A stretch of DNA of 61,326 nt, taken from the NCBI GenBank assembly GCA_903858085.1, contig CAIOHJ010000176.1, positions 1 to 61,326 of the forward strand, given 5' to 3'. The notes beneath the pieces are model-generated. The model had not been told where the DNA came from, made no database searches, and saw only the letters and a program-made list of their open reading frames with translations. The first letter of the stretch is position 1, and every line of letters starts with the position of its first letter. Of this stretch, positions 52,609-59,901 are shown one piece after another. Source of the stretch: an uncultured Chloroflexota bacterium (lineage in GTDB: Bacteria; Chloroflexota; Anaerolineae; Caldilineales; Caldilineaceae). The translations under genes and the position numbers were made by a program.

Positions 52609-54255
52609 ATGACGGACAATTCACAGCTGCCAGGGACAGTCGAACCGCGCTCGGCTCAACGTGTTGCCGAGCGCGCACTACAGTGGAGCCGAGTAGGCCG
52701 AGCCGTGGGGGAGGAGGTCGACCTTCCCGCCCCTGAAATCATTGCGCTCAACCGGATGGGGTTTGGCCCTCGTCCGGGAGATCTGGAGGCCCTGTCTGCG
52801 CTGGGCAGCGACAGCACCGCGCGGTTGCAGGCCTATGTCGACCAACAGCTGAATCCAGAATCGATCGACGACAGCACATGCGATGCGCTGCTGGCCGCCC
52901 AGGCTTTTGTCACACTCGGCAAGAGCCGACAGCAGCTCTGGCAGGAGCATGTGGTCAAAGAAGGTGTCACCTGGGAGGAGCGCATGCAGCCGGTCGCCGA
53001 GACCCTGCGGGCGACTTTTCTGCGGGCGATCTACAGCAAGCGACAGCTGGTCGAAGTGCTGGCAGACTTCTGGCACAACCATTTCAACGTCTATGGCTGG
53101 GATTCGTGGAGCGCGGGCACGTGGGTGCATTACGACCGGGATGTCGTGCGTGGCAACCTGCTCGGCAATTTCCGACAGATGCTGGGGGCGGTGGCGCAAA
53201 GCGCAGCGATGCTGTACTACCTGGACAATGTCTCCAACACCAGCGCAGGCCCGAACGAAAACTATGCGCGCGAGCTCTTCGAGCTGCACACGCTGGGGGC
53301 CGAGAACTATCTGGGGGTCGCCTCGATTGTCGGGCCAGACGGGCAGTATCTGCATCCTGCCCCCAAAGACGCCAACGGCCATCCGCTGTTGTACATCGAC
53401 GAGGACATCTATGCCGCGACCCAGTGCTTCACTGGCTGGCGCATCAACACGGAGAGCGGCGATTTTCAGTTCGTCGATTCGGTGCACGCCAAATACTCCA
53501 AAATTGTGCTTGCACAGGCCACGCCCAGCGGTGCTGGCGTCCAGGATGGCGAGTTTGTGCTCGACCTGCTCGCCGCACACCCGGGCACGGCGCGCTACCT
53601 CTGCCGCAAGCTCTGTCGGCGGCTGATCGCCGACGACCCCCCAGAAGCAATTGTAGAAGCGGCTGCAGCGGTCTTTTACAGCCAGCGGGAAGCGCCAGAC
53701 CAGCTCAAGCAGGTTGTGCGCACAATTTTGCTCTCCCCTGAATTTCGGGCCACATGGGGGGAGAAGATCAAGCGCCCGCTGGAGTACACCTGCAGCCTGC
53801 TCCGTGCGTCCGGCGCCAATTTCGCCTGGAGCGATTCCTTTCGCTATCGCTATGATGCGTTGGGCCAGGCGTTTTACAGCTGGCGCCCGCCCGACGGCTA
53901 TCCTGACCGCAAAGAGGAGTGGTCAAGCACCATGCCGATGCTTCAGCGCTGGCGGTTTTGCAACTGGCTGATGGATGGCTGGCGGGTCGGCGGAGAGGGG
54001 GCTGACAAGGATACGCTGCGCATCGACTGTCGCAGCCAGCTGCCGGCCCACATCACCTCTGCAGCAGCCATCGTTGATTTCTGGGCGCAGCGTTTGCTGG
54101 GGCGCAGCCTGCCCGCAGCAGAACGGGGAGCCCTCATCGAATTCATGGCAGGTGGACGCAACCCGGAAAACAGCCTGCCAGCCAGCCAGATCGACGAGCG
54201 GCTGCGTTTTTTGGTAGGGCTTTTTTTCATGGCCCCCTCGTTTCAGTGGCGCTGA
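52609..54255 (+). CDS. DUF1800 family protein
   Basis: The 548-residue protein matches the DUF1800 family, which is regularly encoded next to DUF1501 proteins. Family-type blocks are NRMGFGPRPGDLEAL near residue 45, ADFWHNHFNVYG near 155, NENYARELFELHTLG and a C-terminal LLSPEFRATWG. The biochemical role is unknown. The ATG at 52609 has GAGGAG close upstream. No signal peptide is visible at this start, although many family members are exported, so co-export with its Tat-dependent partner is possible. Confidence 0.88.
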   Translation: MTDNSQLPGTVEPRSAQRVAERALQWSRVGRAVGEEVDLPAPEIIALNRMGFGPRPGDLEALSALGSDSTARLQAYVDQQLNPESIDDSTCDALLAAQAFVTLGKSRQQLWQEHVVKEGVTWEERMQPVAETLRATFLRAIYSKRQLVEVLADFWHNHFNVYGWDSWSAGTWVHYDRDVVRGNLLGNFRQMLGAVAQSAAMLYYLDNVSNTSAGPNENYARELFELHTLGAENYLGVASIVGPDGQYLHPAPKDANGHPLLYIDEDIYAATQCFTGWRINTESGDFQFVDSVHAKYSKIVLAQATPSGAGVQDGEFVLDLLAAHPGTARYLCRKLCRRLIADDPPEAIVEAAAAVFYSQREAPDQLKQVVRTILLSPEFRATWGEKIKRPLEYTCSLLRASGANFAWSDSFRYRYDALGQAFYSWRPPDGYPDRKEEWSSTMPMLQRWRFCNWLMDGWRVGGEGADKDTLRIDCRSQLPAHITSAAAIVDFWAQRLLGRSLPAAERGALIEFMAGGRNPENSLPASQIDERLRFLVGLFFMAPSFQWR

Positions 54256-54290
54256 TCCTGCTACAGGAGAGAGACAAAGGAGAAAGTTCG

Positions 54291-55631
54291 ATGTTCAAAC
54301 CCTCGCGACGGGGCTTTCTCGTCGGCTGCTCGGCTGCGATCGCAACCTGGGCCAGCGGCCTGAGTTTTACCGCTTTTGGCAGTGCCGGGACCGAACCGAA
54401 CCAGGAGATTCTGGTGGTTGTGTTTTTGCGGGGCGGGGTCGACGGCCTCAACATCGTGCTGCCGATCGCCGGGGAGGATCGCGCACACTACGAGGCGCGA
54501 CGCCCGCGGCTGGCTGTGCCGCTGACAGGTGCGAACGCTGCCCTGCCCCTCGACGCACGTTTGGGGCTGCATCCAGGGGCCACTGCGCTCTATGGCCTCT
54601 ACCAGGAGCAGAAGCTGGCGATCGTCCATGCCGCAGGGTTGACCAGCGACACGCGCAGCCATTTCGACGCGATGCAGTTTATGGAGCTCGGGACCCCGGA
54701 CAGCAAATCGAGCACGACCGGCTGGCTGACGCGCCATCTGCGCAGCGCCAGCAACCTCCCCGCCTCTCTCATCGTCCCCGCACTGGCCGTCGGCAATCTG
54801 CAGCCTTCCTCGCTGCTCGGCAACCGCCAGAGCATCGGCATGACGACCCCCAATGACTTCAATTTTGGCGGACACTGGGAATTTGGGGACTGGCAGCGGG
54901 TCGCTCTGCGCAAAATGTACGACGGCAGCTCCTGGCTCCATCAGGCCGCTTTGCAGACGATGGATGCGCTGGACGTTGTCGAGCGGGCCAACCCTGGCAC
55001 CTATGCCCCCGGCAACGGCGCAGTCTATCCCAATGGCAGTTTTGGCCGCAGCCTGCAGACCGTGGCGCAGGTGATCCGGATGCAACTGGGGCTCCAGGTC
55101 GCTACCCTCGATCTGGGCGGGTGGGACACGCACGAATACCAGGGGGATGGAGGCACCGGGTACCTCTCGGACAAACTCAAAGAGTTGGGACAGGGGATCG
55201 AAGCGTTGTTGCTCGATCTTTCCAACGACAACGGTACCGACCACACCCGCCGGCTCACCGTGGTGGTCATGAGTGAGTTTGGACGCAGTTTTCAGGAGAA
55301 TGCCAGCCGGGGCACCGACCACGGCCACGGCAACATCATGCTGGTGGCAGGAGGGGCAGTCAACGGGGGACGGGTCCATGGGGAATGGCCCGGGCTCGCA
55401 ACCGATCAGCTCTACGACCGTCGCGACCTGGCCATCACCACCGACTACCGCCGCGTGCTCAGCGAAATTTTGATCCGACGGCTGGGCAACCCACAGCTGG
55501 GGGCTGTCTTCCCCGGCTATCGCAGCTACACCCCGCTGGGTGTCGTCCAGGGCACCGATCTGAACCCGGACTACACCGAAGCGACTCCTGCTCCCAGCCA
55601 GCGCATCTATCTGCCTGCCGTGCAAAACTGA
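54291..55631 (+). CDS. DUF1501 family protein with Tat signal
   Basis: This sulfatase/alkaline-phosphatase-fold DUF1501 protein has 446 residues. The Tat motif SRRGFLVG lies at about 5-12, followed by a hydrophobic segment, so it should be exported folded. FLRGGVDGLNIVLPI is the family opening and VVVMSEFGRSFQENASRGTDHGHGNIMLVAGG contains the conserved metal-site region. It follows DUF1800 by 35 bases with AAAGGAGA before the ATG. The pair probably acts together at the cell surface; the substrate is unknown. Confidence 0.9.
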   Translation: MFKPSRRGFLVGCSAAIATWASGLSFTAFGSAGTEPNQEILVVVFLRGGVDGLNIVLPIAGEDRAHYEARRPRLAVPLTGANAALPLDARLGLHPGATALYGLYQEQKLAIVHAAGLTSDTRSHFDAMQFMELGTPDSKSSTTGWLTRHLRSASNLPASLIVPALAVGNLQPSSLLGNRQSIGMTTPNDFNFGGHWEFGDWQRVALRKMYDGSSWLHQAALQTMDALDVVERANPGTYAPGNGAVYPNGSFGRSLQTVAQVIRMQLGLQVATLDLGGWDTHEYQGDGGTGYLSDKLKELGQGIEALLLDLSNDNGTDHTRRLTVVVMSEFGRSFQENASRGTDHGHGNIMLVAGGAVNGGRVHGEWPGLATDQLYDRRDLAITTDYRRVLSEILIRRLGNPQLGAVFPGYRSYTPLGVVQGTDLNPDYTEATPAPSQRIYLPAVQN

Positions 55632-55705
55632 CGCTTGCGCCCGAGCCGATTTCGTGCTATTACATAAAGTAAAGAGTATGGATAGTTTGAAAGGAGCTGG
55701 AAAAG

Positions 55706-56098
55706 ATGTCTGCCTTGTGCGTCGAGTGTGATGCGGAGTTGAATCTGACCCGCCGTGCCCGGCCTGGCCAGCGACTTGTCTGTCCCAACTGCGGTGTGCA
55801 GCTGGAAGTGATCAGCGCCTACCCGGTCGAAGTCGATCTCGCCTACGACGACGGCGAGGAATGGGATGACCTGGAGGGCTACGGGATCGACGAGGAGGAG
55901 CTCGATGAGCTGGAGGAGGCAGCAGCGCCCCTGCCGGGCAAGCGTCGCCGTCCGCCGGAAGCGTTTGACGACGAGTTCGATGAAGCCTTCGACGAAGAAC
56001 AGGAGTTTGACGAGGAGGAATGGCTGGGGCTGGACAGGGAAGAGCAGAGCAGGGAAGAGCAGAGCAGGGAAGAGCAGAGCAGGCGCAGTGGCCGCTGA
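55706..56098 (+). CDS. LysW-like acidic zinc-ribbon protein with extension
   Basis: The 130-residue protein has a zinc ribbon (Cys5, Cys8, Cys26, Cys29) followed by GVQLEVISAYPVEVDLAYDDGEEWDD. This closely follows the pattern of LysW amino-group carriers, which end right after an EDWGE-type motif. Here about 75 further residues follow, very rich in Asp/Glu and ending in three EEQSR repeats. Carrier function needs a C-terminal Glu on the EDW motif, so the extended protein is probably not a normal LysW, or has another role. No lysX, lysZ or argX gene is nearby. Confidence 0.75.
   Translation: MSALCVECDAELNLTRRARPGQRLVCPNCGVQLEVISAYPVEVDLAYDDGEEWDDLEGYGIDEEELDELEEAAAPLPGKRRRPPEAFDDEFDEAFDEEQEFDEEEWLGLDREEQSREEQSREEQSRRSGR
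56036..56080 (+). repeat. Three exact 15-bp coding repeats (REEQS)
   Basis: AGGGAAGAGCAGAGC is repeated three times without change at 56036-56050, 56051-56065 and 56066-56080, encoding the C-terminal REEQS units of the LysW-like protein. Confidence 0.9.
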
Positions 56099-56122
56099 TC
56101 GGGGAGCGTCTGCAGGGCAGAG

Positions 56123-56752
56123 ATGACAGGCAATTTTGAGCGCTACCGGATTCCAGCTGCCACCCACCGTGTGGAAGAGGAGATCAAGCGCAGCCGGTTT
56201 GTGACGACGGTCGGGTACACCCCCACGTTGGAGGCGGCGCGCGCGTTTGTGTCGGCAGTTCGGGCGGAGTTTGTCGACGCGTCGCACAACTGCTGGGCCT
56301 ATGGGGTCGGTGCGCCGGGCAGCAGCAGCCAGATCGGGATGAGCGACGACGGAGAGCCCCACGGCTCCGCAGGCCGCCCGATGCTGACTGTGTTGTTACA
56401 TAGCGGGGTCGGCGATCTGACAGCTGTGGTCACGCGTTATTTTGGCGGGACGCTGCTGGGGGTCGGCGGGCTGGTGCGTGCCTACAGCGGCGGTGTGCAG
56501 CTGGCACTGCGCACCTTGCCCACGGTGGAGCGCATTCCCTGGGTGCAGCTGGAGGTGGTGATCGATTACGCGGCTGTGACGCCGTTTCAACGGATGCTGC
56601 CGGAGTACGAAGCGACACTCCTGGCCCAGGAGTTTGCTGTCGATGCGACGTTTCGTCTACAGTTGCCCTTCGATCGGGCCGAACCGTTGCGGGCTGCGTT
56701 GGTTGAACTGACCCACGGTCAGGCATTGGTGGAAGCTGTCGATCCCGGGTAA
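56123..56752 (+). CDS. YigZ/IMPACT (UPF0029) family protein
   Basis: The 209-residue protein has the IMPACT N-terminal domain (EEEIKRSRFVTTVGYTPTLEAARAFV, SHNCWAYGVG, DDGEPHGSAGRPML, VVTRYFGGTLLGVGGLVRAYSGGVQLAL) and a C-terminal DUF1949-like ferredoxin fold. Eukaryotic relatives inhibit GCN2 signalling; the bacterial role is unknown, perhaps translation-related. Length is normal for YigZ (about 205). Confidence 0.9.
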   Translation: MTGNFERYRIPAATHRVEEEIKRSRFVTTVGYTPTLEAARAFVSAVRAEFVDASHNCWAYGVGAPGSSSQIGMSDDGEPHGSAGRPMLTVLLHSGVGDLTAVVTRYFGGTLLGVGGLVRAYSGGVQLALRTLPTVERIPWVQLEVVIDYAAVTPFQRMLPEYEATLLAQEFAVDATFRLQLPFDRAEPLRAALVELTHGQALVEAVDPG

Positions 56753-56804
56753 ACTAGCAAAAGGCCGGTTCTAAACATTCTGATCGAAGAGAGAGCAAAA
56801 ACGT

Positions 56805-57695
56805 ATGGCGCTTTATGGCGGTATCGAGGCGGGCGGCACCAAATTTGTCTGTGCGGTTGCCAGCGAACCTGGGGAGATTCGGGAGGAGATTCGATTTCCC
56901 ACTGCGGCGCCTGCGGAGGCCTTGGCGCAGGCAGTGGCATTTTTTCGCTCCCATGCCGAGCGGGAGCCGTTGCTTGCAGTGGGCGTCTCCTGTTTTGGGC
57001 CGGTGGATCCCAACCCGGCTTCGCCGACCTTTGGCTACGTGACCACGACCCCCAAGCCGCACTGGGCGCACACCGACGTGGTCGGCCAGCTGCGCGCCGC
57101 CCTGCAGGTGCCGGTGGGGTTTGACACGGATGTCAACGGGGCCGCCCTCGGCGAGCACCGCTGGGGCGCGGCGCGCGGGCTGGACACCTTCGTCTATCTT
57201 ACGATCGGGACCGGGCTGGGAGGGGGCGGGATGGTCAATGGACGCCTGCTGCACGGGCTGATGCACGCCGAGATGGGGCATATGCGCATCCCCCACGACC
57301 GCAGCCGGGATCCCTACCCGGGCTGGTGCACCTACCACGGCGACTGCTGGGAGGGGCTGGCCTGCGGCCCGGCCATCGAAGAGCGCTGGCAGCAGAAGGG
57401 GGTGTCATTGGGGCCGGAACACCCTGCCTGGGAGCTGGAGGCGCATTATCTGGCATTGGGGGTGACGAACATCATTCTGACCCTTTCTCCCCAACGGATC
57501 ATCCTGGGCGGAGGGGTCATGGAGCAGCAGCAGCTCTTTCCGCTGGTGCGTCGCGAGGTGCGGCAGCTGCTCAACGGCTACGTCCAGAAAGCAGAGGTCA
57601 GCGACGCGATCGACACATACCTGGTGCCCCCCCAGCTGGGCAACCGAGCAGGGGTGCTGGGGTCGATCGCTCTGGCGATGGATGCAGCGCTGTGA
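56805..57695 (+). CDS. ROK-family sugar kinase (fructokinase-like)
   Basis: This ROK kinase of 296 residues contains the ATP site GGIEAGGTK (5-13), the catalytic region FDTDVNGAALGEHRWGAARG and the zinc-binding segment HAEMGHMRIPHD...GWCTYHGDCWEGLACGPAIE. The GIEAGGTKF opening and the HGDCWEGLASGP pattern match the BsFrk/ScrK-type fructokinases. It phosphorylates a hexose, most likely fructose, though mannose or glucose cannot be excluded. galT follows 14 bases later, so a joint hexose-use operon is plausible. Confidence 0.87.
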   Translation: MALYGGIEAGGTKFVCAVASEPGEIREEIRFPTAAPAEALAQAVAFFRSHAEREPLLAVGVSCFGPVDPNPASPTFGYVTTTPKPHWAHTDVVGQLRAALQVPVGFDTDVNGAALGEHRWGAARGLDTFVYLTIGTGLGGGGMVNGRLLHGLMHAEMGHMRIPHDRSRDPYPGWCTYHGDCWEGLACGPAIEERWQQKGVSLGPEHPAWELEAHYLALGVTNIILTLSPQRIILGGGVMEQQQLFPLVRREVRQLLNGYVQKAEVSDAIDTYLVPPQLGNRAGVLGSIALAMDAAL

Positions 57696-57709
57696 CAGGG
57701 GAGCGCTCG

Positions 57710-58795
57710 ATGGATCCGCTGGTTTTTGAACCGACCGAACATCCCCACCGTCGACGCAACGCCCTGACGGGCGACTGGGTCCTGGTCTCCCCCCATCGCA
57801 CCAGACGCCCCTGGCAGGGTCAGGTCGAAAAGCAGCCCCAGGAGAGCCGTCCTGCCTACGACCCGACCTGTTATTTGTGCCCGGGGAACGCCCGTGCAGG
57901 TGGGCATCAGAATCCTTCCTACAGCAGCACCTTTGTCTTTGACAACGATTTTGCTGCGCTGCTGCCGGTCGGTCCCCACGGGGAGGTGGGAAGCGGCGAG
58001 CTGTTTCAAGCGCAAGCGGAAACAGGCCTCTGTCGGGTGATCTGTTTCAGCCCGCGCCACGACCTCACCCTGGCAGAAATGGCGGTGCATGACCTCTGCC
58101 AGGTGGTGGCGGTCTGGGCCGAGCAGGTGGAGGAGCTGGGCGCTCGGCCGGACATTCGGTATGTGCAGGTCTTTGAAAATCGGGGGGCGATCATGGGCTC
58201 CTCCAACCCGCACCCGCACGGTCAGATCTGGGCGAATTACACGGTGCCGCTCGAACCGGCCAAGGAAGACAGAGAGCAGCAGCGCTATTTTGAGCGCCAC
58301 GGGCGTCCGCTGCTGGTTGACTATCTGGAGCAGGAGCTGGCGCAGGAAGAACGGCTGGTCGTACAGAACGAACACTGGGTGGTGGTTGCCCCGTACTGGG
58401 CAGTCTGGCCTTTTGAGGTGCTGGTGCTCCCGCGGCGTTCGGTGCTGGCGCTCCCTGATTTGCGCGAAGAGGAGCGTGGGGCGTTGGCAGAAATTCTCAA
58501 GCGGCTGACGACCCGCTACGACAACCTGTTTGAATGCAGTTTTCCCTACAGCATGGGGTGGCACGGCCAGCCGACCGACGGCGAGCGTCATCCTCACTGG
58601 CAGCTGCACGCGCACTTCTACCCGCCGCTGCTCCGTTCGGCCACAGTCAAAAAATTTATGGTGGGCTATGAGATGCTTGGGATGCCGCAGCGTGACATTA
58701 CGGCAGAACAGGCTGCCGCTCGGCTGCGGCAGATGAGCGAGCTGCACTATCGGCTGGCGTCCCGTCCGCCTGAGCCAGAATGGCCTGGGCCGTGA
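57710..58795 (+). CDS. galT: Galactose-1-phosphate uridylyltransferase
   Basis: GalT, here 361 residues, is the Leloir enzyme that exchanges UMP between UDP-glucose and galactose 1-phosphate. The nucleophile motif is HPHGQ (168-172; His170), and the structural zinc is bound by Cys54 and Cys57 (CYLC) and downstream His. ALTGDWVLVSPHRTRRPWQG and the C-terminal YEMLGMPQRDITAEQAAARLR are class I signatures. ATG 57710 has GGGGAG upstream. The last 98 bases overlap the convergent SorC-family gene. Confidence 0.93.
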   Translation: MDPLVFEPTEHPHRRRNALTGDWVLVSPHRTRRPWQGQVEKQPQESRPAYDPTCYLCPGNARAGGHQNPSYSSTFVFDNDFAALLPVGPHGEVGSGELFQAQAETGLCRVICFSPRHDLTLAEMAVHDLCQVVAVWAEQVEELGARPDIRYVQVFENRGAIMGSSNPHPHGQIWANYTVPLEPAKEDREQQRYFERHGRPLLVDYLEQELAQEERLVVQNEHWVVVAPYWAVWPFEVLVLPRRSVLALPDLREEERGALAEILKRLTTRYDNLFECSFPYSMGWHGQPTDGERHPHWQLHAHFYPPLLRSATVKKFMVGYEMLGMPQRDITAEQAAARLRQMSELHYRLASRPPEPEWPGP

Positions 58796-59714
58796 GGTTG
58801 TCGGTGGCCAGCACGTCGAGGTAGCGGCCACGCAGAGCCCCCAGAATGGCGGGGGCCTTGCTGAACCCGCGCGCGACCGCAATGACCTTGGGGATGCGGC
58901 GCAGATCTTCCAACTCCACCCCGATCACGCGGCGGTTGATTTCGAGGCCAGCGGTGTTGCCGGCGGCATCAAAAAAGCGGCCTGCCATCTCCCCGATCGC
59001 ACCCAGGGCACGCAAGGTGGCCAGATCGGCGCGTGTCATCAGACCGGCCCGCAGAAAGCTGGAATCTTGTTCGTCGAGCGAGCCGATGCCGGTGAGGGCG
59101 AGCTGCACTGCACGCGCCCGCCGCAGTGCCTCGCTGACAGAGGGTTCTGCCAGAAACAGATCGCGAACCTCTGCCCGTTCTACCAGCACAGGGGCGTGCA
59201 GGTCGTAGTGGCGTCCGCCGAGCTTGGCCGCCACCATGCGGGCCAAATCGGGCCCGTCTATGACCAGCGCACCGACCCCGCCCATGAGTTGGACCACATC
59301 GATCTGGCGGGCCAGGTGGTTGGGCAGTGCACTCACGGTGGCATGCACGCCAGTACCCCAGGCGACGCCGATCGTGGCGCCGGGGGGCAGATCCGGGATG
59401 ATGCGCTGCAGATAGATGGCGGCCAGCTGGCCTGCCCCTGCCACCAGCGCAGCTGGGTTGTTGTCCGGCTTTGCCTCCAGCACCAGCGCATCTGCCAGCT
59501 GAAAGCGGGCAACCAGAGCGCTCTCCAAGCCGAAATCGCGCGGGATGGGGGTTTTGATATGGACTTCGACGATGCCCCGTTCCCAGGCCTCTTTGAGCAG
59601 GCGTGAGACCTTTGAGGTCGAAACCCCCAGCCGCCCTGCGATCTCGGCCTGGTCTTGGTTCAGCTTGTAATAAAGGCTGGCGACCATCGCCAGCAAGTCG
59701 TCTCGTTCGTTCAT
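58698..59714 (-). CDS. SorC/DeoR-type sugar-binding transcriptional regulator
   Basis: This SorC-family regulator has about 338 residues. The N-terminal HTH is at about 21-42 (DQAEIAGRLGVSTSKVSRLLKEA), and the sugar-phosphate-binding domain follows (TIGVAWGTGVHATVSALP, GVGALVIDGPDLARMVA, TGIGSLDEQDSSFLRAG). The C-terminal 32 residues after AQAILAQ are not conserved in the family and correspond to the part overlapping galT. The ATG at 59714 is chosen by homology. A strong palindrome 60-80 bases upstream may be its own operator. It could control galT-ROK or distant genes. Confidence 0.87.
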   Translation of the reverse strand: MNERDDLLAMVASLYYKLNQDQAEIAGRLGVSTSKVSRLLKEAWERGIVEVHIKTPIPRDFGLESALVARFQLADALVLEAKPDNNPAALVAGAGQLAAIYLQRIIPDLPPGATIGVAWGTGVHATVSALPNHLARQIDVVQLMGGVGALVIDGPDLARMVAAKLGGRHYDLHAPVLVERAEVRDLFLAEPSVSEALRRARAVQLALTGIGSLDEQDSSFLRAGLMTRADLATLRALGAIGEMAGRFFDAAGNTAGLEINRRVIGVELEDLRRIPKVIAVARGFSKAPAILGALRGRYLDVLATDNLTAQAILAQADGTPADSAARSSAAAERQPVLP

Positions 59715-59772
59715 TTGACTGGTGCCTTTTTTGCAGCCCGGCCAGCCCTTCACGTGCAGAAGAAAATGCAGT

Positions 59773-59792
59773 TTCTGCAAATTCTTGCAGAA
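59773..59792. promoter_or_regulatory. Candidate SorC-family operator
   Basis: TTCTGCAA-ATTC-TTGCAGAA is a perfect 8+8 inverted repeat about 60 bases before the regulator's ATG. A further TGCAGAAGAA copy (59756-59765) and an ATGCAG half-site (59766-59771) lie beside it, giving a cluster of related half-sites. Confidence 0.55.
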
Positions 59793-59901
59793 GAATACCA
59801 TGCCGTCCGCGAAGCTGTCAATCCAGCTCTAACTTGAAAGCTGGGTGGGTCAGCCGGGAAGAGCGGCTGGTGGGGGGGCGTGCGGGGTCATTTTGAGTCT
59901 C

